The translations under genes and the position numbers were made by a program. Source: Nymphaea colorata (Eukaryota; Streptophyta; Magnoliopsida; Nymphaeales; Nymphaeaceae). Taken from it: DNA of 64,000 bases. Numbering within the stretch: position 1 is the first letter of the stretch; every line of letters begins with the position of its first letter. The stretch lies in assembly GCF_008831285.2 (NCBI RefSeq), contig NC_045138.2, positions 36,385,115 through 36,449,114 of the forward strand, written 5' to 3'. Of this stretch, positions 12,901 to 23,496 are shown one piece after another. The notes beneath the pieces were generated by a model. That model had not been told where the DNA came from. It did not search any database and worked only from the letters and a program-made list of their open reading frames with translations.

Positions 12901-15900
12901 AAAATTTGCTTTCATAAAACCAATTTTTTTTATAGTGTCATCCAAATGCTACCTACAACAACATCACTATATCTTGTTATATGCACATTATACTTCATGC
13001 TATAATAAATGGTTTCCTTTTTATGCTATAAGTTAGATTTCTTAGGAGCAGTAGCTAGATAAGATGGCTTGCATTCTTGTCCTTGCAGTCAGGACGTGCA
13101 TTACTATCCTCTCTCAAATTAGTTTGTGCATTTTAAAGGGAGTATTTGCATGCGTGCTGTAGCATGAACTAGGTTTTCAAAATATTTTCTCCCCTTTTCC
13201 TTTTTCTCATCTTTGTGTTTAAACTTGCTTGTTGCTGATTAACTTTGTCTTGGAACAGATTGATGGTGGCCAATTGGGGGCTGCTGGGCCATCTGATTCC
13301 AGTGATAGGTCCAAGGAGAAATCAATGGATCAAAAGGTCATGATTCACTTTACAATGTCATCAGTTGGATATTTTTTGCCTTTCACTTTGTTGAAGTTTT
13401 ACATTCCGCATTAGTTTTGCAGACGCTTCGAAGACTTGCTCAAAATCGTGAAGCTGCAAGAAAAAGCCGGTTAAGAAAAAAGGTGAATCTATAGTTGGTT
13501 ATCAGTCCCCATTATATCAGCAGTATCTGGGCTATTGATTTTATACTCTTCATGGCAATGACTATCCCGGGGGATGTGCTTCCTGTTGGTTGACTGTTGA
13601 AACCTTTTGGAACTGTGGATACTTGATCACTTTGAGGGATTCACGTAGTAATGTTTACATTGGTAGCCACCAAAATATCTCTTGAGTTAGGATCTGCCTA
13701 ACTTTGACCGACTGGGCAGTTTTTTCTTGACATAGCAGAATTGTGATGGAACATTGTTGTAGGACAAATATCCCGAGTCATCATGAGTTGCGAGGCGACG
13801 AGAGGGGCTTACCTTTTCCGTTTCAGTATTTGACAGAGACAAATTAATATCCGTTGGCAAGCATATTCTGGGACGCTAACGTTCCACTCATTTGAATCCA
13901 ATCATGTTAAGTGTGAACCTCCTACGAAGTCTGTCATATTTTTTGTAGATTGAAATTTGAAATTTTACACTAGGACAGGTTGTTTATTTCACTTCAGATG
14001 CAGTAATTTTTTAATGAACAACTAGAAGGTTTAGAAATTTTTAATGGGCATTTTCTCATCTGGAAAGTGAAGGAGAGATAGGGACTTGAATCATTTGATA
14101 AGGTCATTTTCCATTGTTGGTGAAGTTTTCTTTGGAGCTGTTCATTTCCTTTTCCATCTCACTTTGGACCCTTCCATTTTATTTGTGTCATTTGTTTGTC
14201 CCTGTTGTAGATAGTATTGGAACCAGAATGCTGCATGACTTCCTAGTCTGGGTTTATAGAATTTTAGATAGTTAGGTTACTAATAATTACCTTTTATCCT
14301 GTGAATGCATGAATTCAGCAAGTGCAACAGAATTTTAGGTAGTTGGTTTGCTGATGACTGTCCTTTTTGTGCCGTGAAGGCATATGTTCAACAACTGGAA
14401 AGTAGCAGGCTGAAGCTCACACAGCTTGAGCAGGAGCTCCAAAAGGCTCGTCAACAGGTAGGTTTATTTCCTGGGATTCTCCATACGTAATTTGTCAATG
14501 AAATGTGTTGGACCAAACTATATTAGTAAATGGTATTCATCTCAAACAGTTTAATGTGGATATTGAGCTTTTTGCACCTCGCTGAGTACATTGTTGTCAA
14601 CTTTCTTATTGGATGGCTTTTTCATTTTTGTCTTCCTAATCATTGTTTTTAACTTTCTTATTAGATGGACTTTTCATTTTTGTCTTCCTAATCCTGTCAT
14701 CTGAGAAATTCTTATTCTACTTTGTAGGGGATATTCATTTCGAGCTCAGGCGATCAAAGTCATTCGATGAGTGGAAATGGTACCACTATCACACTATGTG
14801 CTGATTCTCTTTTAAACTAGGCATTGGAGGAATTTTTTGATATTGGCGTTTTAGGCTTTTTATGCATTCGTGGTACAAGATCCCTTACAGTTAGCTGGTC
14901 GTCCTGTTTTGGCTGTTGTATGGTGCGTGCGTGTGTGTGTGTGTATGTGTGTGCATGTGGAAAAGAATTTCAAAGGTAAAATGTAACTGTTTGCCTGTGT
15001 TTTTGATGGAAAGACCAGTGACAGCGGAACTTTGTCATACATGTGATGCTGTTATGGAAGTTGCTACAGTATTGTCTGCATAGTTTGCCTTTTGATTTAT
15101 TCAGAAGAACCTCTCTGTATACAGGCTAGAAAGATTGGGCTTGACCTTTCTTTTTTCTGCAAATGTTTCTAAAAATTTGTCCATATATTTATGAATTCTA
15201 CATCATACAGGTGCCTTGGCCTTTGACATCGAATATGCGCGATGGCTGGACGAACATAATCGCCAAATTAACGAACTAAGGGGTGCTGTAAATACCCATG
15301 CGAGTGATAATGATCTTCGAGGCATTGTTGATGGCATCATGGCCCATTACGATGAGATTTTCAGGCTCAAGGGCATCGCCGCTAAGGCTGATGTCTTTCA
15401 TGTGCTATCAGGCATGTGGAAGACTCCAGCAGAAAGGTGTTTCTTGTGGCTTGGTGGATTTCGTTCATCTGAACTTCTCAAGGTGAGCATTAAGCTTCCT
15501 GGTTCTTTTTAAGACTTGTACGAAAATTAGTTTTCAGAAGAAGCTTAAAAGAACTTTTCAACTTCCTGGTGAAATAGCACTTGTTTATGCAGCTACTCTT
15601 GACACACCTGGAGCCTCTAACGGAACAGCAACTGGTGGGTATTTGCAACCTACAGCAATCATCACAACAAGCAGAGGATGCACTATCCCAAGGGATGGAA
15701 GCTCTGCAACAGTCACTTGCAGAGACCCTTGCAGGGTCTCTTGGCCCTCCTGCGTCATCATCTGGCAATGTTGCTAACTACATGGGCCAAATGGCTGCAG
15801 CCATGGGTAAACTCGGGACGCTTGAGAATTTCCTCCGGCAGGTATGCATAATCATTAAATTGAAGATATTGCTCACGTTTCCATGTCCTGTACTTCTATC

Positions 15901-16536
15901 TAACCTGTTTTTATTCTAGAATATCATAATAAATACTTTGAACTTTGAAGTACATCCAAATCTTTTGTTTATTGAATCAGGAAAAAATGCTTTTATCGGA
16001 AGGTATCATGAATATTTTGCAGAAATACCTTCTTTTTCGCGCCCTGATATTTATATTTTGTCAACCTTTTCCTTTTTTTTTCTTTTATGTTGCATTTGAT
16101 AGCCATTAAAAAGGTGTGTTTTAGAACCGAGGATCTCTGTAATGTAGATTTAAAAACAGTGGATTTAAGGTTGGATTGTTGTGGAGGTGGTTTCGACCTT
16201 AAATCCACAGATCTGACATCTATGTCTAAAGAAACACGACCTTAATATTTTGTGAGCACGAACATGGAAAATGCAAACCTCGAACATGGAAAATGCAAAC
16301 CTTGGATCTTGTTAGCTCTCATTTTCCCACCTGAGTAAATCAGGTTGTTCATTTGGTACTCACGGGATACCATTTTGACTCATTTGCAGGCCGATCATCT
16401 CCGGCAGCAGACCTTGCAGCAGATGCACCGGATATTGACGACCCGTCAATCTGCACGCGCCCTGCTTGCCATCAGTGATTATTTTTCGCGGCTACGTGCC
16501 CTCAGTTCGTTGTGGCTAGCTCGTCCAAGGGAGTAA
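9925..16536 (+). CDS. TGA2: TGA-class bZIP transcription factor, clade II (TGA2/5/6-like)
   Basis: DNA-binding factor for TGACG (as-1) elements and partner of NPR1-type co-activators in salicylate responses (family knowledge). Exons in frame: 9925-10013, 10367-10440, 10534-10728, 13259-13336, 13423-13482, 14380-14457, 14728-14779, 15211-15482, 15593-15841 and 16390-16536, all GT-AG. The first Met in this frame is at 10663 (MADTSPRTDTSTD) and matches the usual start of TGA2. From there the protein has about 333 residues against 330 in Arabidopsis TGA2. It shows the bZIP basic region with NREAARKSR (56-64), a leucine zipper starting AYVQQLESSRLKLTQLEQEL and a DOG1 domain from about residue 113. 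The Gln-rich C-terminal part ends in SSLWLARPRE, typical of clade II. The two exons before 10534 and the upstream part of that exon are also open in frame, so a longer N-terminal isoform is possible; its start was not found. Confidence 0.93.
10729..13258 (+). other. Long TGA-gene intron with low-complexity and repeat-like DNA
   Basis: This 2.5-kb intron separates the TGA N-terminal exon from the exon before the basic region. It is A/T-rich. It includes a poly-A/poly-T stretch (about 11625-11900) bounded by short inverted ends ACAGCCAA (about 11614) and TTGGCTGT (about 11920). A further repeat-like part lies at about 12690-12890. No exon is supported inside it. Confidence 0.45.
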
Positions 16537-17385
16537 TCTATTAGTTCCAGCTTCTGCCGGGAAGAAATTGAGAAGCATTTGCTTGGTCGGTGTTGTGAAC
16601 CCAACTCACAATTGTCACTAATTGAGAAGCGATCACAGTTGCTAGTGAATGTGATGTTGCTGGCATTGTCGGCTCACAAAGTTCTCAGAGACCAGATTTG
16701 CATGCTTATTATTTGTCAGAGAGAGAGAGAGAGAGATGATAACCCAGGAAGTCCAGCAGGTTGAGTTGTGCAGGGAAAGATTAGGTGTTAATTGATCTGT
16801 AGTGGCAATGGTGCTTGTGGGAACTCTCACAGCTGTGTTGTATGTTCGTATTTCATGCTAAACACGCATTAACGACGTGAACTATGCAGGTGTGCAATGT
16901 AGAATCCAGTCACATCTCTGGAAGTCCTCGTTTTAACTTTAAATTTAGGTTATCTCGGAGATCTAGTAATATAATTAAGAGCATTAAGGATATTGTTGAA
17001 GAATTGAGAAACAATAATCTGCAAAATGCAGAGCTTTTTTTATCTTGCTACATAATTGTTATGAAAACGACACATCGACTGCCCATAGGAAAAATGCAAA
17101 CTAACCTATGATATCAAGATCGCCACACGTAACGGGCTTGTCAAGTAGCTGGCATTGCATCAATAATAGTAGAATCAGTTTAAATAAATATTCCCCACCC
17201 ATTTTCATATGCGGTGGTTCGGCAAGTAACCAATGTTAATGGGATTTCGTGAAGAAGAGTGAGGCGACGAACAAGAAGCCCCCAGACTTGAAAAGAAATG
17301 TTGAGACTGGTTTTACAAACTGAAAGAGAAGTCATACAGATTAAAAAGCACTATAAATGGGTGACAAAATGATAATAATAATCCG
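16537..17385. other. TGA 3' UTR and intergenic DNA
   Basis: Sequence after the TGA stop, including a short (GA)n run near 16720-16735. It is probably 3' UTR for a few hundred bases. I see no gene in the remainder. Confidence 0.5.
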
Positions 17386-17389
17386 GAAG

Positions 17390-18340
17390 TACCTGCGGGC
17401 GCATGAAACCGCTCTTGTTCCCCTGAAGTTCTGAACCCGCGGGTTGTGTATGAGGCTTTTCCAGTAGCTCTTGATTGAAATGGAACGCCATGAACGCATG
17501 CAAATCAATAGAACTACTGCCCCGCTTCTCTTAGAATTCAAAGCATCACTGCCTTCGTTTTCTTCGCATTCACATTCCTTATGACATGCCTCGTCCAAAA
17601 TTACACGCAAGTGACGCAACTACTCCATCTGCTTTACTGGGGACATTGGATTATCAAACTCCGCACTCCGCAGTGTAAGTCGGGAACACGACGTCGAATT
17701 TCCTTAGCTTTTCTGCTGCCTTCGCTCTTTGTCCATGATACAAATAAACCTTCAAACTACCAGTCTTAGTGTGCTCTTCCCACTGTGTTATCCACGACGA
17801 AATGACAGTTTGAGGGCATACCACCAGCATGCTCTTTGGTCCATCAATATTCTGCGACTTTTTACAGTCGGTGGAAATTTCGGTGCACCATTACTCAAAT
17901 CATTGCCTCCCGCTCCGGGAACTTGGTCGTCCAATTTTTCCTTACTTCCCAAAGCTGTGCTTCGAGATTTCCGTTTCCTACCCGAAGTAACGATTTTCTT
18001 GTCCACTTTTCCATTTCGTTCGCCACCCACAAACTGCTGTTCCATGCCTGTTCGTTGCGCTCAACGAGATCAACATCGGTGTTTTTGCCAATCCAATTTC
18101 ATCAGCAAGAATCCCTCCTCGAAATGGCTCCGGCCTCTCGTCGGTCCGGTAACACATCAACACATTTCTGAAAACCTCCCCCCTTTCTTTTACCAACATC
18201 AACCTCCACCCGGCAAGGAGGTAATTCCGACGGGTTGTCCCTATGAACTAGCCACCCTAAGCCTAAGTTCTGGACTTCTGGTGCAGGAAGATAGGAGCTA
18301 CGATCGCCTCTGATGGCTCCAAAAGCCTCTCCGCCGCTCC
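17390..18340 (-). pseudogene. Decayed SNF2/RAD5-like (SMARCA3-like) helicase fragment
   Basis: Read on the minus strand, pieces of a plant SMARCA3-like chromatin-remodelling ATPase appear in the right order but in shifting frames. They are GLGWLVHRDNPSELPP (about 18.27 kb), RPEPFRGGILADEIGLAKT (about 18.1 kb, motif I) and VVCPQTVISSWITQWEEHT (about 17.8 kb, motif Ia). Next come KFDVVFPTYT (about 17.69 kb), VILDEACHK (about 17.6 kb, motif II), and a final piece near 17.41-17.5 kb. Motif I has Ala for the usual second Gly of GLGKT, and motif II reads DEAC instead of DEAH. Several frameshifts separate the pieces. The RING finger and C-terminal helicase half are absent. A non-functional 5'/middle fragment is the best reading. 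Confidence 0.8.
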
Positions 18341-20733
18341 AACGAAGCGAAAATATCGTCGTTGGTCCCAACACCCTCTTTACGTTTTTTTATCCCGGAC
18401 GCTGGCAGATTCGGAGAGAGCAAACGCAGGGTGAGCGTGGGAGACGACACTGAGGCCTCCCTCTGCAAGGGCATCGTCAACGGACTCCGGAGAGGAAAGA
18501 TGAGTATCTGGCGAGGGACCCTGATGGGGTTCCTCAACTTGGGGTTTTTTGGGTTTCTAGGATTAGGGTTTTGGGGCACGATTTCGAGAACGGAGATCAG
18601 CCTTGCTCCCGCACGAGGCACACCATCTCCCGACTGGAGTAGTACTGGAGGCCGACGATGTCGGCGGTTAGAAAACCGGCGAGGTAGGTACCGTCCTCGC
18701 CGGGCGGGCGACTGGAGCTGGCACCTTCTCCCGTTCTGGAATCTTTCCTCGGGATGGTGGGTGTCGGGTCATGGTTGCCGCTGCTGCTAGTACGAAAAGG
18801 ATGAGAAGACGGAGAGTTTCATCTCCTCCCTCCCTCTGCATTTTTGTAATCGGGAGAGAACCCACCGACTCCAACAGACCAACTCCGGGAGCCAAGTGTT
18901 TGTGCGTGTATTCTGACTGCTGAGGGCTATAACGACAAAATCAGATCACAAAGTTATTTAAGACATGTAAAAAAATAAAATCTTCTTAAATGGAGGCCCT
19001 CATGATTTAAATATGTCAAGACTACTCCTACTCAAAATCACGTATATCACATTCGTATGGTTAAATCGAAGAAACATGATGTGAAAACAAGAAATGGTGG
19101 CTAAACTCAATAATTATGCTTCTTATAATGATGCAGGCAGAATTAACATAACTTTTTTTTTTTTGGGGTTGTAAATCGTGTTTCAAATCGTGATTACTTG
19201 AAACTGAAATTATGACCTTTAGCCCATTAAATTTTGAGATATTGTACTTGTTTATTTTGGAGGTCCATGAGATTCTTTTTTCAACTTGAAGTAATACGTC
19301 TCAGAAGTTTTCATTTGTTAATAAAATACGCGAAACTCATTCGCTTCATCACTTAATTGAATGATTTTATAGTGTTGCACCACATTCAATATACGTGTGA
19401 ACAATCACTTGGACAATAGTTTAAGGCTCACAACTTGAGTTGCTTTGATACCAATGCCAATCTTTTCCTGGTCATGCTTTAGGCCTCCTTTAATGGGCAG
19501 GAAAACTATTGGTTTATCGAGGAAAAAAATCCTGACTTGTATGGATTTACCATGCTTTTTTTTTTACCACAGACAATTTTTCCGTCCATTGGGGTTTGGT
19601 TCAGACGCTTTCTCTCTCTTTGAGTTGCTTGCAGTGCCTGCCATGGAGTTGAGGGAGAGGGAAAGAAGAGGATCGGTGGTTGAGAGAGGGAGAGGGATGG
19701 TGTGCTGAGGGAGAACGAAGTTGGTATATAGAGGGAAGGCGAAGACGTAGTTGGATTTGGGAGAGACGGCGGGTTAGAAAGAGAGAGGATGAAGGGAAGG
19801 AAGAACAACGCAGAAGAGGGAGGAGAAGAAACGATGAGAGGTGAGACTTCATAGGGTTTCTTGAAGTTGATGCCCTCAATTCCTTTCTTACAGCAAGCTC
19901 TTTGGGTTGATTGCTTTTTGCTCCGTCTTTCTTCCTTTTGTTTATCTACGTTGAGGATATTGGTTTCTTATCAGGGCGGGGTGGTTCTTTTGGCTGCGCT
20001 GGTTGTTGTATGATATCTCAAGGACTACTTCGTTTCTTTGAAACGAATCTTGTATTTTTTGTTACATTTGTCCCGGAATTTTTTAGCCTGTCCGCCTGGA
20101 TATGGACGTTTCTCCTTGCTGCTTGCTGCTGTTGTTGATGTTCATCTTCCATTTGTCTATGTCTTCTTCAATTCCCTTTTTTTTTTGTTGCCCCTAGAAT
20201 TGATCGTCCTCGAGAAATATTTGTCAGTCATAAATTGGCGGTAAATTTTTCTTGTGCAACCAACACAAAGTTTTTTTTTTTTTTTGTTTTTTCTAAAAAA
20301 AAACTTCAAAGCCATCAAACATGGTCTGGGTTTGGAAAAAACAAAATTTTACCCTCAGTAGACTTTTCCTCAAATTTGTAACATGGAAAGTTTACCACTC
20401 AAGTAACGCTACCATAGAGATCAATTATCACTCGACCAATCCGAAGGCTCAATCTTGAGTCTTCAAATGCATGAGTGAAAAGATTATGCCTGTCAGCGAG
20501 ATTAGCGTCACTGATGTCCGTATCGGAGTGAGGAGTGAGAAAATTATTGCATTTGCCTAATGGTAGTACTGTCATTCAACCATTTAACCGGACCATTTGA
20601 TCCAATACGATAAAAGACAGTAATTTATATTTTTTTATTATTTCTTTTCAAATCATGTTTCTGCTTTAAATGAACAGTATTGGTGAGAGGCCTCTGGGAT
20701 TTTAAATCACCAGATATCATTCATTTAAGTTTT

Positions 20734-20810
<77 letters not shown>

Positions 20811-21084
20811 AATAATGACATTCTTTAACTAAAGTTACTCAGCCAACTAATCAAAGTGACCTATTTGAAGGAGATAAATGATTGAAAAAAAAAAGTAAAA
20901 AAAAATGTTGCTATCACATTTTTGTTTTACTACTCATCATGATAAATTGAGATCTTGGACGCGGAAAAGTAGACTTTTCATTGTGTATATATATTTATAC
21001 ATATAGATTGACAATACCAAATTTGTGAAAAAACGTATCATGAATTTCTTTTATATAAAAGTTTTAAAAAACATGAATTAAGAA
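18341..21084. other. Intergenic DNA, partly purine-rich
   Basis: A GC-richer part (to about 18.9 kb) may be the decayed 5' end of the helicase copy but I cannot frame it. A G/A-rich stretch at about 19.62-19.82 kb is followed by a leader-like sequence without a recognisable ORF. The rest is AT-rich. No gene supported. Confidence 0.4.
20742..20807. repeat. (TA)n microsatellite
   Basis: Perfect TA run of about 33 units; the longest pure TA tract in the window. Confidence 0.97.
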
Positions 21085-21560
21085 AAAAAAGGTTGTTTGG
21101 TCCAACGGCTGAAGAACAATAGGTAGATGAGATGAAGGGCCAGCGTTCCTGTCGAAGGGTGTCGTTCAACCCAATGAATGTCCCATGTACGTCCTGAACA
21201 TCTTGAAGGAGGATATGACCTGTCGGTATTTGCGCACCGATACTGTCAGCATCATAACAGTGTCTCAATCAAATAAGATTTAAGAACTTGAATTCAATCG
21301 AATCGGCTAATTCATCGATTCAGCAGAATCAGATGTGAATCGGAAAAAAATTGACCATATTTTTTTTTAAATACATATAAGAATTACAAATAGGATGAAG
21401 AGCTCACACGTGACGACTGATCCCATTAGATGGACTCCTTAATCAGGCTGATTTCTACATCAGAAACTTACAAACATATAGTTACTTTACAAATTATTAA
21501 GTAATGGCCATTAGATGACTGAATCAGCCGATGTTATCAAGGATGCATGTATATATATAT
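21085..21560 (+). repeat. Diverged copy of the sequence upstream of CYP75A copy A
   Basis: This stretch resembles 22745-23165 in order and orientation. Shared landmarks are a GTAGATGAG patch, a GGGTGTC patch, an ATTGACCA(C/T)AT plus T-run patch, CTGATCCCA, and ACAAATTATTAA followed by TAATGGCC. The copies are clearly diverged with small indels. Since 22745-23165 lies just upstream of copy A, this is probably the old upstream region of the broken P450 relic at 22.13-22.4 kb. Confidence 0.65.
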
Positions 21561-22126
21561 GATAAAATTGTATTGAATCAATGCATGTTTTGTCCTAAAT
21601 TAGTATTGGTAAGCATATGTAGACAAGTTTATTTTGTTTAAAATAATTTTCGAACAAGAACTAAAGTACTTTACTTTTTGACTCTAACCTAATAATTGGT
21701 AGAAAGTGATAGACACGGAGAGACGGCCAATTAAGTGGAAATATATTAAGAAACAATGACGAGTGGCAAGTTGTCGCCCTGTAGAAGAGATGCCAAAAGA
21801 AAAGAAAAGAAAAATATACACAAAAGTGAAACATAGAGGGCATGAGAGAGGGCTCTAATGATCAGCAGAAAGATGCAAGCGGCAGGTTGAGGTGCAAGTT
21901 GGTAATCTAAGGAGTAACGAGAGAGAGCGAATGAGTTGAGATGGATGCTGGATCATTTCTGAAGTTTAAAAATAATTCAAAACATTCTGAATTCTCGTTT
22001 AAAATGAAAAAGAATAAACAATTCAAAACATTCTGAATTATCAGTGAGCAGACTGGCACTCTGGAGGAGAAAGACTTTAACAAGCTTTTTTCGTTCCTCT
22101 ACATTCTTTTGTGGGGTTTCTTTAAT

Positions 22127-22400
22127 TCGGTGAGCAGAACTTGTTCTCTGCGGGGACGGACACATCTTCCAGCATAATAGAGAGGGCCATGGCTGAGTTG
22201 CTCTACAATCCGGCGATCCTCAGGCGGAGATGGACGGCGTGATAGGGAGGGACCGGCGGCTGGAGGAGCCCGACATACGCCGGCTGCCATACTTCCAGGC
22301 CATATGCAAGGAGACTTTAAGAAAAGCACCCCTCCACCTGGAGCTGGCCAAGCTGGAGGACCATCCCCATCGGCGCGGGCCATTATTGCACGGACCGACC
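22127..22400 (+). pseudogene. CYP75A (F3'5'H) relic, start of exon 3 only
   Basis: The sequence matches the start of exon 3 of the three intact CYP75A genes, from [15 protein letters not shown] (I-helix oxygen-binding motif) through the ICKET part of the ExxR motif. A 10-base deletion near 22225 breaks the frame. It lies exactly between two copies of CTCAGGCG that are present in the intact genes. After about 22340 the similarity jumps to a short piece resembling the heme-loop coding region (TCGGCGCGGGCC). A further patch resembles the flank 3' of copy A (about 26.65 kb). Exons 1 and 2 and the heme cysteine are missing, so it cannot encode an enzyme. Confidence 0.85.
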
Positions 22401-22744
22401 GACTGAAGCTGATGGACATTATTGCGGGGACCGAAGCTGTTGGAATTTATTGCATAAAAAAATCTTCAGACGACGCGAGTAGCCGGATGAAGCTTTGATG
22501 CCAAAGAGATGGATCGAGTTGCATGCCACTTTTGCTAGAAAAGAAAAATCAAATGGAAACGTGTGTTGCTAGAGGCCGAGGCTACAAACTCAGTCATCAT
22601 TCGTCCCGGATGGACTTTATTCCGCAAAAAGCTGATCACTCGTCTTTTGTTTCTCATAGTTTCTGAATGCATACATGTTTTTAAAGGGTCTCATGATTCC
22701 CTACTAAAACTTTTCAAAAGCATGACTTAGAGAGAGAAAAAAAA

Positions 22745-23165
22745 AGTAGAAAGTTGGGTAGTCCAAATTTCCAACCGCTGTCTGTTCTTGAAGATGTTCC
22801 GAAGAAGAGGTAGATGAGGTCACGTGCCACCGGTCCTCTCGTTGGGTGTCATGCAACCAACCAACGAGCATTCATGGACGTCCTTACGAAGATGGTGACC
22901 CGTCTGTACGTACTTGTCAAGCCATTCCATCAGGACCATATGAAATGACGGTGTTTCAATTCGTCGATTCATCGGTGAATCGCCAAAAAATTGACCACAT
23001 TTTTTTTAATACATGTAAGAATGAGAAATAAGATAAAGTGCTCACTCCCTGAAATGAAATCGTCTTGCCGCTGATCCCACTCACAAATTATTAATATAAT
23101 GGCCGTTACAGGACTCAATCAGCGAATGTTCACGAGGATATATTATACATATATTCGCTTATGCG
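22745..23165 (+). repeat. Upstream segment of CYP75A copy A, duplicated at 21.1-21.56 kb
   Basis: Partner of the diverged repeat at 21085-21560. It carries a CACGTG G-box at 22821-22826, about 0.7 kb before the copy A start, that is not at the same place in the older copy. Confidence 0.6.
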
Positions 23166-23411
23166 TAATCTCAGTGAGAATGTCAATTGACAGGAAACAC
23201 AAGTCGCAGTTTTTTATGAAATCCTACTTAGCTAATCTGGTAACGGTTGGATCGAATTTGCGTGTGATTCGGCTTTAGCAAATTTGATCACTTAATCGTA
23301 CTTCCTCTTAGTGGAGATAGACATAGATTTGTAATTTGTAATTCAAAGATTGAACTATAATCTGACTAAGTAGCTTGCCATGGTAGGCAAATGACAACAA
23401 GAGAAGTGGTC

Positions 23412-23418
23412 TATAAAT
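23412..23418 (+). promoter_or_regulatory. TATA box of CYP75A copy A
   Basis: TATAAAT lies 79 bases before the ATG at 23497, leaving room for a short 5' UTR ending in a GA-rich run. It is not homologous to the TATA region of copies B and C. Confidence 0.6.
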
Positions 23419-23496
23419 GCAACCCTCCACATCCACCAGCTTCATGCTATGTCTATTTACAATTGAGAGATCAAAGACAGGGCGCGAGAGAGAGTG

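Noticed and set aside
17729-18313. 194-codon plus-strand frame
   Set aside because: Antisense to the SNF2-like pseudogene; the recognisable motifs are all on the minus strand.
19506-19879. Ser/Pro-rich minus-strand frames
   Set aside because: Produced by a purine-rich low-complexity tract; no gene context.
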